Assembly (NCBI GenBank): GCA_030654155.1
Contig: JAURYA010000056.1
Coordinates: forward strand, 1 to 58,948
Reading direction: 5' to 3'
Length of the DNA stretch: 58,948 nt
Origin: Sulfurimonas sp.
GTDB taxonomy: Bacteria; Campylobacterota; Campylobacteria; Campylobacterales; Sulfurimonadaceae
Positions 44,264-53,661 of this stretch are shown in pieces (position 1 is the first letter of the stretch; every line of letters begins with the position of its first letter). The notes beneath the pieces were generated by a model. The model made no database searches and had not been told where the DNA came from. It was given only the letters and a program-made list of their open reading frames with translations. Position numbers and translations under genes: made by a program.

Positions 44264-46630
44264 ATGATAACAATTATAAAAAGAAACGGCAGAACCGAAG
44301 CTCTGGACATAACTAAAATACAGAAGTATACTTCAGCGGCTGTTGAAGGTTTAGACAATGTTTCTCAAAGCGAGCTTGAAGTCGATGCGCAGATTCACTT
44401 TCGTGACGGAATCACATCAAAAGAGATACAGCAGACGCTTATCAAAACCGCAGTTGACAAGATAGACATAGACGCTCCTAACTGGACATTTGTCGCATCT
44501 AGACTTTTTTTGTTTAATTTATATCACGAAGTAAACGGATTTACAGGATACTCTTCGCTCAAAAACTACTTTGAAAAAGGTGAGAAAGAGGGAAGACTGC
44601 TTCTTGGTTTAAAAGAGATGTACAACCTTGATGAGTTAGAAAAACACATCAAACCAGAGCGCGACATGCAGTTTAACTATCTGGGCGTTAAAACACTCTA
44701 CGACAGATACCTTATAAAAGATAGAAACTCTAATCCCATAGAACTTCCTCAGCATATGTTTATGGCTATTGCAATGTTTTTAGCTCAAAGAGAAGAGAAA
44801 AAAGAGGAATGGGTTATCAAGTTTTATAACATGATTTCTACTTTTGAAGTTATGTTAGCTACCCCAACTCTAAGCAATGCAAGAACAACAAGACACCAGC
44901 TAAGCTCATGTTACATCGGTTCAACTCCAGATAACATAGAAGGAATATTTGACTCTTATGCTGAGATGGCGATGCTCTCAAAATTCGGCGGAGGAATCGG
45001 CTGGGATTGGACAAATGTACGTTCAATGGGTTCTTACATTGACGGACATAAAAACGCAGCAGGCGGAACTGTACCGTTTTTAAAAATCACAAACGACATT
45101 GCTGTTGCGGTTGACCAGCTGGGTACAAGAAAAGGTGCTATTGCGGTTTACTTGGAGCCTTGGCATATTGATGTCAACGACTTTTTAGATTTAAAGAAAA
45201 ACTCCGGTGAAGAGCGCCGCCGTGCCCATGACCTCTTTCCTGCAATGTGGTTGAATGACCTCTTTTTACAAAGAGTGGAAGAGGATGGCATCTGGACTCT
45301 TTTTGACCCTTATGATTGTAAAGAGTTGTCAACACTTTACGGTGAAGAGTTCAACAAAAGATATAAAGAGCTTGAAGAGAATGAGAGCATAGTAAAAGAG
45401 AAATTAAAAGCTAAAAATCTTTGGAAAAAAATACTAACATCATACTTTGAAACAGGCAGTCCGTTTTTATGCTTTAAAGACAATGCAAACAGAGCTAACC
45501 CAAATAACCACACAGGTGTTATCAGAAGTTCAAACCTTTGTACAGAGATTTTTCAAAACACAAATCCTAACCACTATAAAATAAAGTTCATTTTCGAAAA
45601 CGGAGAGAGCACAAGCCACGAAGAGGATGAGATAATAAGAGTTGACAGCGGGCTTGAGAAACCTGCTAAGAAGGTTACGGCGCTTGACTCAATCGGCGGC
45701 AGAGAGATTTATGTTGTTGAAAAAGAGAAGATAAACGGCGATACCGCTGTCTGTAATCTAGCTTCGGTGAACCTCTCCCGCATCAACACTAAAGAGGAGA
45801 TTGACAGAATTGTTCCTATTGCTATCCGTGCTCTGGATAATGTTATTGACTTAAACTTTTATCCGATTGAGAAGGTAAAACGTACTAACATGAAAACAAG
45901 GGCAATAGGTCTTGGTGTTATGGGTGAAGCTCAAATGTTGGCGCAACAAGGAATATCATGGGGAACTGGGGAGCACTTTGATAAGATAGATGAGATAATG
46001 GAAGCTGTTAGTTATAACGCAATCTCTGCATCTAGCGATATAGCGCTTGAAAAAGAGTCTTACCCTGAGTTTGAAGGTTCTAAATGGAGCAAAGGCATAA
46101 TGCCAATGGACCATGCTACGGCTGATGTTAAAAAACTGGTTGACCGCGGCGGACTTTTTGCTTCATCTTATGAGTGGGAAGAGCTTCGTGCAAAAGTTAA
46201 AAAACAGGGTATGCGAAACGGTTATCTGATGGCCATAGCTCCCACAAGCTCTATCTCCATTCTTACCGGAACAACTCAGGCTATTGAGCCGGTATTTAAA
46301 AGAAAGTGGTACGAAGAGAATTTATCGGGACTTATTCCGGTTGTAGTTCCTGAGCTCTCACCAGAGACTTGGGCTTACTACACTCCTGCTTATGACCTGA
46401 ACCAAACACTGCTAATCAAAGCAGCGGCAATCCGTCAAAAATGGTTAGATCAAGGTCAAAGTCTAAATATCTTTATAACTCTCGATAAGGCAAGCGGAAA
46501 GTATCTGAATGAAATCTACATGTTGGCTTGGAAGTTAGGTCTTAAATCTACCTACTACCTTCGTTCACAATCTCCTGAGATGTCAAAAGATGTTGAAGAT
46601 AGAAGTATGGAGTGCGTAGGTTGTCAATAG
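44264..46630 (+). CDS. nrdA: Ribonucleoside-diphosphate reductase alpha subunit (class I)
   Basis: A 788-residue class Ia-type reductase subunit. An ATP-cone domain (ITIIKRNGRTEALDITKI, to about 95) gives allosteric control. Reductase Cys occur in LSSCYIG and SSNLCTEIFQ, and the C-terminal shuttle pair is MECVGCQ. It makes deoxynucleotides with an NrdB partner, which is not adjacent. AGGA precedes the ATG. The structured repeat copy B lies in its leader, so it could affect expression. The next hypothetical gene starts one base after its stop. Confidence 0.96.
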   Translation: MITIIKRNGRTEALDITKIQKYTSAAVEGLDNVSQSELEVDAQIHFRDGITSKEIQQTLIKTAVDKIDIDAPNWTFVASRLFLFNLYHEVNGFTGYSSLKNYFEKGEKEGRLLLGLKEMYNLDELEKHIKPERDMQFNYLGVKTLYDRYLIKDRNSNPIELPQHMFMAIAMFLAQREEKKEEWVIKFYNMISTFEVMLATPTLSNARTTRHQLSSCYIGSTPDNIEGIFDSYAEMAMLSKFGGGIGWDWTNVRSMGSYIDGHKNAAGGTVPFLKITNDIAVAVDQLGTRKGAIAVYLEPWHIDVNDFLDLKKNSGEERRRAHDLFPAMWLNDLFLQRVEEDGIWTLFDPYDCKELSTLYGEEFNKRYKELEENESIVKEKLKAKNLWKKILTSYFETGSPFLCFKDNANRANPNNHTGVIRSSNLCTEIFQNTNPNHYKIKFIFENGESTSHEEDEIIRVDSGLEKPAKKVTALDSIGGREIYVVEKEKINGDTAVCNLASVNLSRINTKEEIDRIVPIAIRALDNVIDLNFYPIEKVKRTNMKTRAIGLGVMGEAQMLAQQGISWGTGEHFDKIDEIMEAVSYNAISASSDIALEKESYPEFEGSKWSKGIMPMDHATADVKKLVDRGGLFASSYEWEELRAKVKKQGMRNGYLMAIAPTSSISILTGTTQAIEPVFKRKWYEENLSGLIPVVVPELSPETWAYYTPAYDLNQTLLIKAAAIRQKWLDQGQSLNIFITLDKASGKYLNEIYMLAWKLGLKSTYYLRSQSPEMSKDVEDRSMECVGCQ

Positions 46631-46631
46631 G

Positions 46632-46997
46632 ATGAGACCCTTATCAAAAAATGATTTAGATAAGTTTTTAAAGAGATTTGATAACTTTATTGATGCAGAG
46701 CTTCGCTCCATAGAAATAATCACTCCTACTGCCATTAAAATTACTCTAGCAACACAAGACAGCGCTAGAGGATTTGACTGGATAACTGTAGAGTTAGAAT
46801 TCAGCGGCGTTTACGACGCCAGACTGCTTGAAGGCTCAAAACTTCCATATATAGATATGAGCGATGGAATAACTTTAATATACGCTGATAACTGTTTTGG
46901 ATTTGGAATTGGTGCCTACGACAACTTTTCAGCCATAACAAACTCTACATGTTACTTAAAATCAACTTCGCTCAAATACAAAGAAGATTCATTCTAA
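46632..46997 (+). CDS. Hypothetical 121-residue protein coupled to nrdA
   Basis: A 121-residue protein starting one base after nrdA. No signal or membrane segment is seen. It is of mixed charge with a C-terminal half rich in aromatic and Gly residues (DNCFGFGIGAYDNFS). I do not recognise the family. The tight coupling suggests it could be involved with ribonucleotide reductase, as an adaptor or control factor, but this is position-based only. Confidence 0.65.
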   Translation: MRPLSKNDLDKFLKRFDNFIDAELRSIEIITPTAIKITLATQDSARGFDWITVELEFSGVYDARLLEGSKLPYIDMSDGITLIYADNCFGFGIGAYDNFSAITNSTCYLKSTSLKYKEDSF

Positions 46998-47068
46998 ATA
47001 AAACTTCATTAGCACTTTGTAAACCATTTGGTTATAATATTTTATTACCAAAAAATAAAGGAGCTTAG

Positions 47069-48454
47069 ATGAAAAAACTTTTCTTTCTGTCTTTAATAAC
47101 ACTAACATTTGTTTATGCAAAAAGTAGCGTAGAGTTTAAATACGCGCCGTATAATATGGAGCGGGAGCACCCAACAAACCAAAACCGCATACTCTCTTAC
47201 AATAATATTTTAGAAAATGTAAGAACAAGCATTGTAAATATATCTATAAAAAAAGAGATAAGCGACACTCAATTGAATGCAAATCCTTTTTTGAATGACC
47301 CGTTTTTTAGAGAGTTTTTCAAAGGATATGGGGATATTCCGCAAGAGAGAATTCAGCAAGCGTTAGGTTCAGGTGTTATAGTTTCACAGGATGGCTACAT
47401 TGTTACTAACAACCACGTTATAGACGATGCAAACAAAATCATAGTTAATCTTGCCGGAGATAAAAAAGAGTATGAAGCCAAACTTATCGGCAAAGATGAG
47501 AAGAGTGATTTGGCTATTATCAAAATAGAGGCAAAAAACCTAAATGCCATAACATTTTACAACTCTGACAAAGTAAAAGTCGGAGATGTTGTTTTTGCAC
47601 TCGGTAATCCGTTTGGAGTCGGTGAGACTATCACTCATGGAATCGTATCGGCAACGGGCAGAAGCGATGTTGGAATCGTAGAGTATGAAGATTTTATACA
47701 AACTGACGCTTCCATAAATCCTGGAAATTCAGGCGGAGCGCTTATAAACTCTGCTGGACACTTGATAGGGATTAACTCGGCGATTATCTCAAAATCGGGC
47801 GGAAATGTTGGCATAGGTTTTGCGATCCCATCAAATATGGTTACGACGGTTGCAACAAGCCTAATCGAGAGCGGCAAATATACCCGTGCATATCTGGGAG
47901 TAAATATCTCAGATATCAGCGACGATATGAGTAAATTTTATAACAATAGCTATGGAGCTCTTATAACAAGCGTAGAAGATAACTCGCCGGCTGCAAAAGC
48001 TGAACTCAAAAGAGGAGATCTGATCATTGAAGTCAACAGCAAAAAGATAGGAAGTGCAAGTGAGTTAAAAAACAGTGTAGGTTCATACGCTCCGGCTAAA
48101 GTGGTAACTATAAAATTTCTAAGAGACAAAAAAGTCAATACAAAAAGTGTAACGCTTACAACGCTTGAGAGCAAAACCGTAAATGGAGAGATTGAGTACA
48201 AAGGCTTAAAATTAACTCAAATCAACGCTACGCATAAACAACAACTCAACATTACAATCAACGGTGTGTTAGTCGTTAATGTAGATGAAAAAAGCGAAGC
48301 ATACAGTGCCGGTATTAGAAAAAATGACATAATCGTACAGGTGGAAGAAAATGAAATCTCTACTTTGGATGACTTTAAAAAAGCAACTGGCTCAAAAGAG
48401 AAGAAGAGAGTTTTTATCTATAGAAAAGGCTATATACTAGCCATCGTACTTTAA
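47069..48454 (+). CDS. degQ: Periplasmic serine protease of the Do/DegQ (HtrA) family
   Basis: A 461-residue exported protease and chaperone. Sec signal (KKLFFLSLITLTFVYA) comes first. The catalytic triad is in TNNHVI (His), KSDLAIIKI (Asp) and PGNSGGAL (Ser). Two PDZ domains follow (about 260-350 and 375-460). HtrA proteins degrade misfolded envelope proteins. Near the start, the sequence FLNDPFFREFF is a substrate-loop stretch typical of the family. TAAGGAGCTT precedes the ATG. Confidence 0.93.
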   Translation: MKKLFFLSLITLTFVYAKSSVEFKYAPYNMEREHPTNQNRILSYNNILENVRTSIVNISIKKEISDTQLNANPFLNDPFFREFFKGYGDIPQERIQQALGSGVIVSQDGYIVTNNHVIDDANKIIVNLAGDKKEYEAKLIGKDEKSDLAIIKIEAKNLNAITFYNSDKVKVGDVVFALGNPFGVGETITHGIVSATGRSDVGIVEYEDFIQTDASINPGNSGGALINSAGHLIGINSAIISKSGGNVGIGFAIPSNMVTTVATSLIESGKYTRAYLGVNISDISDDMSKFYNNSYGALITSVEDNSPAAKAELKRGDLIIEVNSKKIGSASELKNSVGSYAPAKVVTIKFLRDKKVNTKSVTLTTLESKTVNGEIEYKGLKLTQINATHKQQLNITINGVLVVNVDEKSEAYSAGIRKNDIIVQVEENEISTLDDFKKATGSKEKKRVFIYRKGYILAIVL

Positions 48455-48463
48455 GGAGGTTCT

Positions 48464-48886
48464 ATGAGAGTCGTATGTCCACATTGCAAAAGCGTCAATA
48501 ATGTTCCGCGAAGAGACTCCTACACAAAAGCTAACTGCGGAAAGTGTAAAAGCTCGCTTCTTGAAACAAAACCTATCGAGTTAACAAGTGTTAACTTTGA
48601 CGAAATCATCGTAAATAGCGATATTCCAGTAATAATAGATTTTTGGGCGCCGTGGTGCGGACCTTGTAAGATGATGGCTCCAAACTTTGAAAAAAGTGCT
48701 AAAAAGTTTCCGCTAAAAGCACTCTACGCAAAAGTAAACACCGAAAATGAACAAAATTTGGGAGCTAGATTTGGGATAAGAAGCATTCCCACAATTATTG
48801 TTTTCAAAAATGCCAAAGAGGTTCATAGGGTTTCAGGCGCTTTGGATGAGGCAAGCTTAAACAAACTGATTGCACAGTTTATATAG
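48464..48886 (+). CDS. trxC: Thioredoxin 2 (TrxC-like, zinc-binding N-terminus)
   Basis: A 140-residue thioredoxin. The N-terminus has two Cys pairs (CPHC near residue 5 and CGKC near residue 26) that form a zinc site as in E. coli TrxC. The redox motif is WCGPCK, and cis-Pro is in SIPTIIVF. It is cytoplasmic, starts 9 bases after degQ and has AAGGAGGT upstream. It reduces disulfides, and possibly ribonucleotide reductase encoded just upstream. Confidence 0.93.
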   Translation: MRVVCPHCKSVNNVPRRDSYTKANCGKCKSSLLETKPIELTSVNFDEIIVNSDIPVIIDFWAPWCGPCKMMAPNFEKSAKKFPLKALYAKVNTENEQNLGARFGIRSIPTIIVFKNAKEVHRVSGALDEASLNKLIAQFI

Positions 48887-48919
48887 TATAATTATTTATT
48901 ATAAAAAAGGGGTTATATT

Positions 48920-50200
48920 ATGAGCAGAGACACAGTAACACTAACAAACAATCGTGACGGTAAAAGTTATGAATTTCCTATACTCGATGCAACGGTAGGT
49001 CCATCTGTAATTGATATTTCAACTCTTTACAAAGAGACTAAAATGTTTACCTATGATGAGGGTTATACCTCCACCGCATCTTGCAAATCAGATATAACAT
49101 ACATAGACGGTGAAGAGGGGAAACTTATGTACAGAGGGTATGATATAGCATACCTTGCTAACAAAAAAAGTTTTTTAGATACGGCATATCTTCTTTTAAA
49201 CGGCGAACTTCCTACTAGGGATGAGTTGGAGAATTTTACAATAGAGATGAAAAAACGCTCATTCGTGCATGAGGGGATTAAAAAGCTCTTTGACTCTTTT
49301 CCCGACGGCGCACATCCGATGGCAATTCTCTCAGCAGGTGTCTCCGCACTCTCAACATTTTACTATAAACATTTAGAGATCAAAAACAGTCAAGAATATA
49401 CTGAAATGGCAAACAGAATAGTTGCGAAAATTCCTACTCTTGCGGCTTTTTCATATAGATACTCTAACGGTCTGCCTATTATATATCCTGATATGAACAA
49501 AGGATTTACGGAGAATTTTCTCTACATGTTAAGAGCTTATCCGCACAACTATGTTGAATTAAAACCGGTAGAGATAAAAGCGCTGGACACTATCTTTACT
49601 CTTCATGCAGACCATGAACAAAATGCATCAACTACTGCCGTTAGAAATCTAGCCTCTACAAATGCACATCCATATGCAGCAATAAGTGCCGGTATCGGTG
49701 CTTTATGGGGAAAAAGCCACGGCGGAGCGAATGAGAGCGTTATTCGTCAACTAGAGATGATAGGAACTGTTGATAGGGTAGATGAGTTTATAGCCAAAGC
49801 GAAAGATAAAGATGACCCGTTTAAACTGATGGGATTTGGACACCGTGTTTATAAAAACTTTGACCCTCGTGCTACCATTCTTAAAAACCTCCGCAATGAG
49901 CTTATGGAAGAGTTAGGCATCAGCAGTGAACTTGTTGAAGTTGCAAATAAAATAGAGAAGATTGCTCTAAGCGATGAGTACTTTATAAGCCGCAGTTTGT
50001 ACCCGAATATTGATTTTTACTCAGGACTGATTCTTCAGGCACTAAAAATTCCAAAAGAGATGTTTGCCGTTATATTTGTTATAGGCAGAACGCCTGGCTG
50101 GATAGCACAGTGGAGCGAGTTAAATCAGCAAAAAACTATAAAAATAGCTCGTCCTCGCCAGCTTTACACAGGGTCAAAAGACAGGACTCCAGAGTATTGA
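48920..50200 (+). CDS. gltA: Citrate synthase
   Basis: A 426-residue type II citrate synthase. LHADHEQNAST, SHGGANESVIRQ, MGFGHRVYKNFDPRA and the FYSGLILQALKIP stretch are hallmark blocks. In Campylobacterota that fix CO2 by the reductive TCA cycle, citrate cleavage is done by ATP citrate lyase, so the role of a citrate synthase here is open. An AAGGGG Shine-Dalgarno precedes the ATG. A perfect hairpin spans its stop. Confidence 0.95.
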   Translation: MSRDTVTLTNNRDGKSYEFPILDATVGPSVIDISTLYKETKMFTYDEGYTSTASCKSDITYIDGEEGKLMYRGYDIAYLANKKSFLDTAYLLLNGELPTRDELENFTIEMKKRSFVHEGIKKLFDSFPDGAHPMAILSAGVSALSTFYYKHLEIKNSQEYTEMANRIVAKIPTLAAFSYRYSNGLPIIYPDMNKGFTENFLYMLRAYPHNYVELKPVEIKALDTIFTLHADHEQNASTTAVRNLASTNAHPYAAISAGIGALWGKSHGGANESVIRQLEMIGTVDRVDEFIAKAKDKDDPFKLMGFGHRVYKNFDPRATILKNLRNELMEELGISSELVEVANKIEKIALSDEYFISRSLYPNIDFYSGLILQALKIPKEMFAVIFVIGRTPGWIAQWSELNQQKTIKIARPRQLYTGSKDRTPEY

Positions 50201-50208
50201 TACTCTGG
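50189..50208. terminator. Bidirectional hairpin between gltA and ppnP
   Basis: CCAGAGTAT (50189-50197) and ATACTCTGG (50200-50208) pair perfectly across a two-base centre. The gltA stop codon lies at the centre of the hairpin. It is placed between two convergent genes and could end transcripts from both sides, but no T-run is strong. Confidence 0.6.
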
Positions 50209-50214
50209 CTAAAA

Positions 50215-50526
50215 CTACTCTATATACGAACAGCAGTAGTCTGTAACTGTTTTGATTTTTAGATCAAACGATAAGTTAGCAGGCACACTGAATGTCTCAG
50301 GAGTGTGAAGTGTTTTCCACTCTTCGTTTGGAAGTTTTATCTCCAACTCTCCGCTCATTATCTCCATAATCTCGGCAGCATCTGTTCCAAAAGTATAATC
50401 ACCCGGCATCATAATCCCAAGAGTTTTTTTTGAACCATCCGCAAACTCAACCGTTCTGCTTGTAACTTTTCCGTCATAGTAAATATTTGCTTTTTTTACT
50501 ACTGTAACATTTTCAAATTTTGACAT
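50215..50526 (-). CDS. ppnP: Pyrimidine/purine nucleoside phosphorylase PpnP (DUF1255)
   Basis: A 103-residue cupin-like protein of the PpnP family. [24 protein letters not shown] and the late [12 protein letters not shown] stretch are typical; E. coli PpnP (94 residues) splits many nucleosides with phosphate. It converges with gltA. AAGGAAA lies upstream of the ATG. Confidence 0.92.
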   Translation of the reverse strand: MSKFENVTVVKKANIYYDGKVTSRTVEFADGSKKTLGIMMPGDYTFGTDAAEIMEIMSGELEIKLPNEEWKTLHTPETFSVPANLSFDLKIKTVTDYCCSYIE

Positions 50527-50559
50527 ACATTTTTTCCTTAATTTTTTTGAAATTATATC

Positions 50560-51525
50560 TTATTCCCAGTCCAACAATCTCTGCTGCCCCTCTAACCCTC
50601 TAATGTGAGTAACATCCTGAGAAACTTCTATAACACCTTTGTAGTTGCCCTCATCATCTCTAATAGCAAAATAGCGGATGTGAATAAACTTACCTTTAAA
50701 AGTTATCCAAAACTCAGCCTCATCTCTGCGGCCTGCTTTAAACTCTCTCAAAATCATCAAAACTTGGTCAACGGATTTTGGAGGATGACAAAATTTTACC
50801 TCACGCCCTATTATCCCAGCACTTCTTGGAAATACTCTATCATCCCCGCGGTTATAAAAGATAACGATGTCATTCTCATCGACATAAGTTATATCAACAG
50901 GCATAAACTTCAAAAGCCAGTTAATCTGCTCAGGCAACATATAACCCTCGTCAAGCTTGATTCTGTTCTCAAGCGAAAATGGAAGTTTTCTCTTCTGTTT
51001 GTCTTGAGACGGATGGATGTATTCGCCCTCAACATGCGGAGGATACGCTGCAGGTGCTTCTTCAAACATCCAGCCTATCTCCTCATCTCCTGCTCTCATC
51101 TCTTTCCAATCTTCTTCATCGAGCATATTCATAGCATTTGGCAGAAGTCTTCCCTCTTCAACCTGCATAATATGCTCAAGACTTCCAAAAACTCTCTGCA
51201 GCTGTTGCATCAAAGCAGACATATTTTTCTCTTGAACTAAAGCTCTTGCAGTTTTTATCTCTGCTCTTATATCATCATGAAAAGCCCACATATTTTGCGA
51301 CGGTGATGTCCAGCCATATTTTTCCAAATATGGAAACAGTTGATTCTCTTTTCTTGCAAAATGTTTTTCAACAAGACATAATCTTTTAAATTTCTCTTCA
51401 AATTCTTCAAAATTTTCTACTATATTTATACTGTTTATGCTTGCGATTAAGCCTCGCATAAGCATATTTTCTTCTAGATAAACCCTAACCGGATGTCCCT
51501 CTGGCAAAGAAGCAAATGAGTTCAT
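50560..51525 (-). CDS. Hemerythrin-like and PAS domain protein (DUF438-like)
   Basis: A 321-residue cytoplasmic protein. The first half is a hemerythrin-like four-helix domain: GHPVRVYLEEN, EKHFARKENQLFP, WAFHDDIR and LEHIMQVEEGRLLP supply most of the expected His/Glu iron ligands, but the first helix has EEN where a His is usual. The second half (about 190-315) is a PAS-like domain with ITYVDENDIVIFYNRGDDRVFPRSAGIIGREVKFCHPPKS. This layout is that of the DUF438 family. A redox or oxygen sensing function is inferred; no output domain is present. Confidence 0.75.
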   Translation of the reverse strand: MNSFASLPEGHPVRVYLEENMLMRGLIASINSINIVENFEEFEEKFKRLCLVEKHFARKENQLFPYLEKYGWTSPSQNMWAFHDDIRAEIKTARALVQEKNMSALMQQLQRVFGSLEHIMQVEEGRLLPNAMNMLDEEDWKEMRAGDEEIGWMFEEAPAAYPPHVEGEYIHPSQDKQKRKLPFSLENRIKLDEGYMLPEQINWLLKFMPVDITYVDENDIVIFYNRGDDRVFPRSAGIIGREVKFCHPPKSVDQVLMILREFKAGRRDEAEFWITFKGKFIHIRYFAIRDDEGNYKGVIEVSQDVTHIRGLEGQQRLLDWE

Positions 51526-51600
51526 ATTTAAAATCCTTTATTTTTTAAAAATTATACTATTTTAAAAATTTTACTCTTTGATTTAAGGCAAGATAAAAAA

Positions 51601-52080
51601 TTATTGCAGTTTTAGTCTGACTCTTTGCGAGTGGGTTATTGCAACGGCGATAGCATCCGTTATATCAAGCGGTTTTATCTCTTTTTTTATATTTAAAAGC
51701 ATCTTTGCCATATAAGCAACCTGCTCTTTTGTCGCTTTGCCGTTTCCGGTCAATGCTTTTTTTACCTGAAGCGCGGTATATTCGTTAAACTGCCCAAACT
51801 GCTGAAGAAGCATAAGCATAATCGCTCCGCGAAATTGGGCAAGTTTTATGGTTGTTTTTGGATTATGCGCATAAAAAATATCTTCGATTGCTACTTCATC
51901 TATTTTATGGGTTTTAAATATGCTCTCAAAAGCCTCAACCATCTGCGGAATCTGAAATTGCAGCTCTTCGGCTTTTATCTTTATAAGTCCGGCTTCAATA
52001 AGTGCGATTTTTCCCTTCTCCAAAGAGATAAGAGCATAGCCCATTTTTCTTGTACCCGGGTCAATTCCTAAAATTGTCAT
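51601..52080 (-). CDS. ruvC: Holliday junction endonuclease RuvC
   Basis: A 159-residue nuclease that resolves Holliday junctions with RuvAB. It starts with [15 protein letters not shown], whose Asp is the first catalytic acid; VAIEDIFY supplies the Glu and [12 protein letters not shown] the C-terminal acids. It is divergent from dnaA across the 107-base oriC gap, a layout also known in H. pylori. Confidence 0.95.
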   Translation of the reverse strand: MTILGIDPGTRKMGYALISLEKGKIALIEAGLIKIKAEELQFQIPQMVEAFESIFKTHKIDEVAIEDIFYAHNPKTTIKLAQFRGAIMLMLLQQFGQFNEYTALQVKKALTGNGKATKEQVAYMAKMLLNIKKEIKPLDITDAIAVAITHSQRVRLKLQ

Positions 52081-52192
52081 TATTCTCTTTCACATGTTAT
52101 ATATGTACTATTCACATAATTTTAACTTTATTTATGGGAATTATAGCTATTATTCACATATAAATTAGATTTCAGATAAGGCTCTATGTGAA
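52081..52192. other. oriC: Replication origin (oriC) in the ruvC-dnaA gap
   Basis: Four matches to the Campylobacterota DnaA-box core TTCACA lie in about 105 bases: 52089-52094, 52111-52116, 52153-52158 (plus strand) and 52187-52192 (complement TGTGAA, over the dnaA start codon). The stretch between the second and third boxes (52117-52150) is nearly all A and T and is the likely unwinding element. Placement between ruvC and dnaA matches the known origin of H. pylori. Box 3 extends to TTATTCACA. Further boxes lie downstream of dnaA. Confidence 0.8.
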
Positions 52193-53495
52193 CATTGGTC
52201 AAAAAATTTTGCTTCTGCTAAAAGAAGAGATTCCAGAAATTGAATATAACAGATATATCAAACACTTGGTCTATGATATAAAAAAATCTACCGAAGATAA
52301 TGCTATATTTTATGCCCCAAACTCTTTAGTCCTAAATTGGATAAAAAATAAGTATTGTGCAAAAATAAAACATCTGTTTGATATACAAAACTCAACAAAA
52401 GTTAATGTCAGCATTCTACTAAAAAATCAGACCGATACAAAAAAAATCCAACAAAAACCTGAACAAAAAGTGCAACATTCACTCTTAAATCCGTCTCATA
52501 CTTTTGCAAATTTTATGGTTGGCGGTTCAAACCAGTTTGCATATGCCGCGGTTAAAAGTGTCAGTGAAAAAGCTGGTGAGCTATATAATCCTCTTTTTAT
52601 CCACGGCGGTGTCGGCCTTGGTAAAACACACCTTATGCAAGCTGCCGGAAATGTTTTTCAAAATCAGGGCAAAATCGTCATATACACTACCGTTGAGCAG
52701 TTTTTAAATGATTTTATACGTCATGTTAGAAACAAAACAATGGAAAGATTCCAAGAAAAGTACCGAAAATGTGATGTTCTTCTTATAGACGATATCCAGT
52801 TTTTAAGTAATAAAGAGGGGATTCAGGAGGAGTTTTTCCACACTTTTGAAGCACTAAAAGGTATTGGAAAACAGATAATTTTAACAGCAGATAAACACCC
52901 AAAAAAGATAGCAGGACTTGAAAAAAGACTCCAAAGCCGTTTTGAACATGGGCTTGTAGCGGATATTCAACCGCCTGAACTTGAAACCAAGATAGCTATT
53001 ATTGAGAATAAATGCAAGATAAATAAAGTCGTTCTTACAAAAGATATTATCTACTATATAGCAACTGTTATTGAGAGCAATGTTCGCGAAATCGAGGGCA
53101 TTTTATCGAAGCTTCATGCTTATTCACAACTTATGCATGTCGATATAGACTTACAATTTACAAAAAATGTACTGAAAGACCAGCTGCAAGAAAACCGCGC
53201 TAATCTTACTCTTGACATAATTACGCAAAGTGTAGCAAAAGATCTCAATATTAAACCGAGTGAGCTTCGCTCAAAAGGTAGAAGTAAAAATCTTGTCTAT
53301 GCAAGAAGAATTGCTATATATCTCTGCCGTGAACTTACACAAAATACTATGCCTCAACTAGCCCAATATTTCGGGATGCAGGACCATACGGCAATAAGTC
53401 ATACGTTAAAGAAAATAAATGAATTAATGCAAAATGATGAGGACTTTAAAGTTAAAATTGAAGAATTAACAAATAAAATTACATCATCTTCATAA
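52188..53495 (+). CDS. dnaA: Chromosomal replication initiator DnaA
   Basis: A 435-residue initiator AAA+ ATPase. Walker A is GGVGLGKTHLM near 141-151, Walker B LLIDDIQFLSN follows, and the DNA-binding domain IV ends with YFGMQDHTAISHTLKKI. It uses a GTG start at 52188; the only ATG nearby is out of frame. The start codon overlaps a TGTGAA DnaA box, which may allow autoregulation. The domain II linker is short. Confidence 0.97.
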   Translation: MNIGQKILLLLKEEIPEIEYNRYIKHLVYDIKKSTEDNAIFYAPNSLVLNWIKNKYCAKIKHLFDIQNSTKVNVSILLKNQTDTKKIQQKPEQKVQHSLLNPSHTFANFMVGGSNQFAYAAVKSVSEKAGELYNPLFIHGGVGLGKTHLMQAAGNVFQNQGKIVIYTTVEQFLNDFIRHVRNKTMERFQEKYRKCDVLLIDDIQFLSNKEGIQEEFFHTFEALKGIGKQIILTADKHPKKIAGLEKRLQSRFEHGLVADIQPPELETKIAIIENKCKINKVVLTKDIIYYIATVIESNVREIEGILSKLHAYSQLMHVDIDLQFTKNVLKDQLQENRANLTLDIITQSVAKDLNIKPSELRSKGRSKNLVYARRIAIYLCRELTQNTMPQLAQYFGMQDHTAISHTLKKINELMQNDEDFKVKIEELTNKITSSS

Positions 53496-53661
53496 AAAAT
53501 AAAAAAAAAGATATAATTGTCTAAGTGAATAAGTGTGAAGAGAGTTGTGTTGGTTCATCACATCTGTACGACTCTTAAAATAGGGTTTAAACGGTGATAT
53601 TCACATTATCACCGCCTCCTACTACTACTACTATAATTTTATATAATAAATAGGAATTAAA
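53496..53661. promoter_or_regulatory. dnaA-dnaN gap: DnaA boxes, hairpin and dnaN promoter
   Basis: A 166-base gap. TGTGAA is at 53534-53539. A perfect 8-bp hairpin CGGTGATA/TATCACCG (53592-53614) carries TTCACA (53600-53605) exactly in its loop. Then comes a run of four ACT triplets (53621-53632) that abuts TATAAT (53632-53637), the likely -10 of dnaN. TAGGAATT precedes the dnaN ATG. The boxes resemble a second origin part; bipartite origins are known in H. pylori. Confidence 0.6.
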
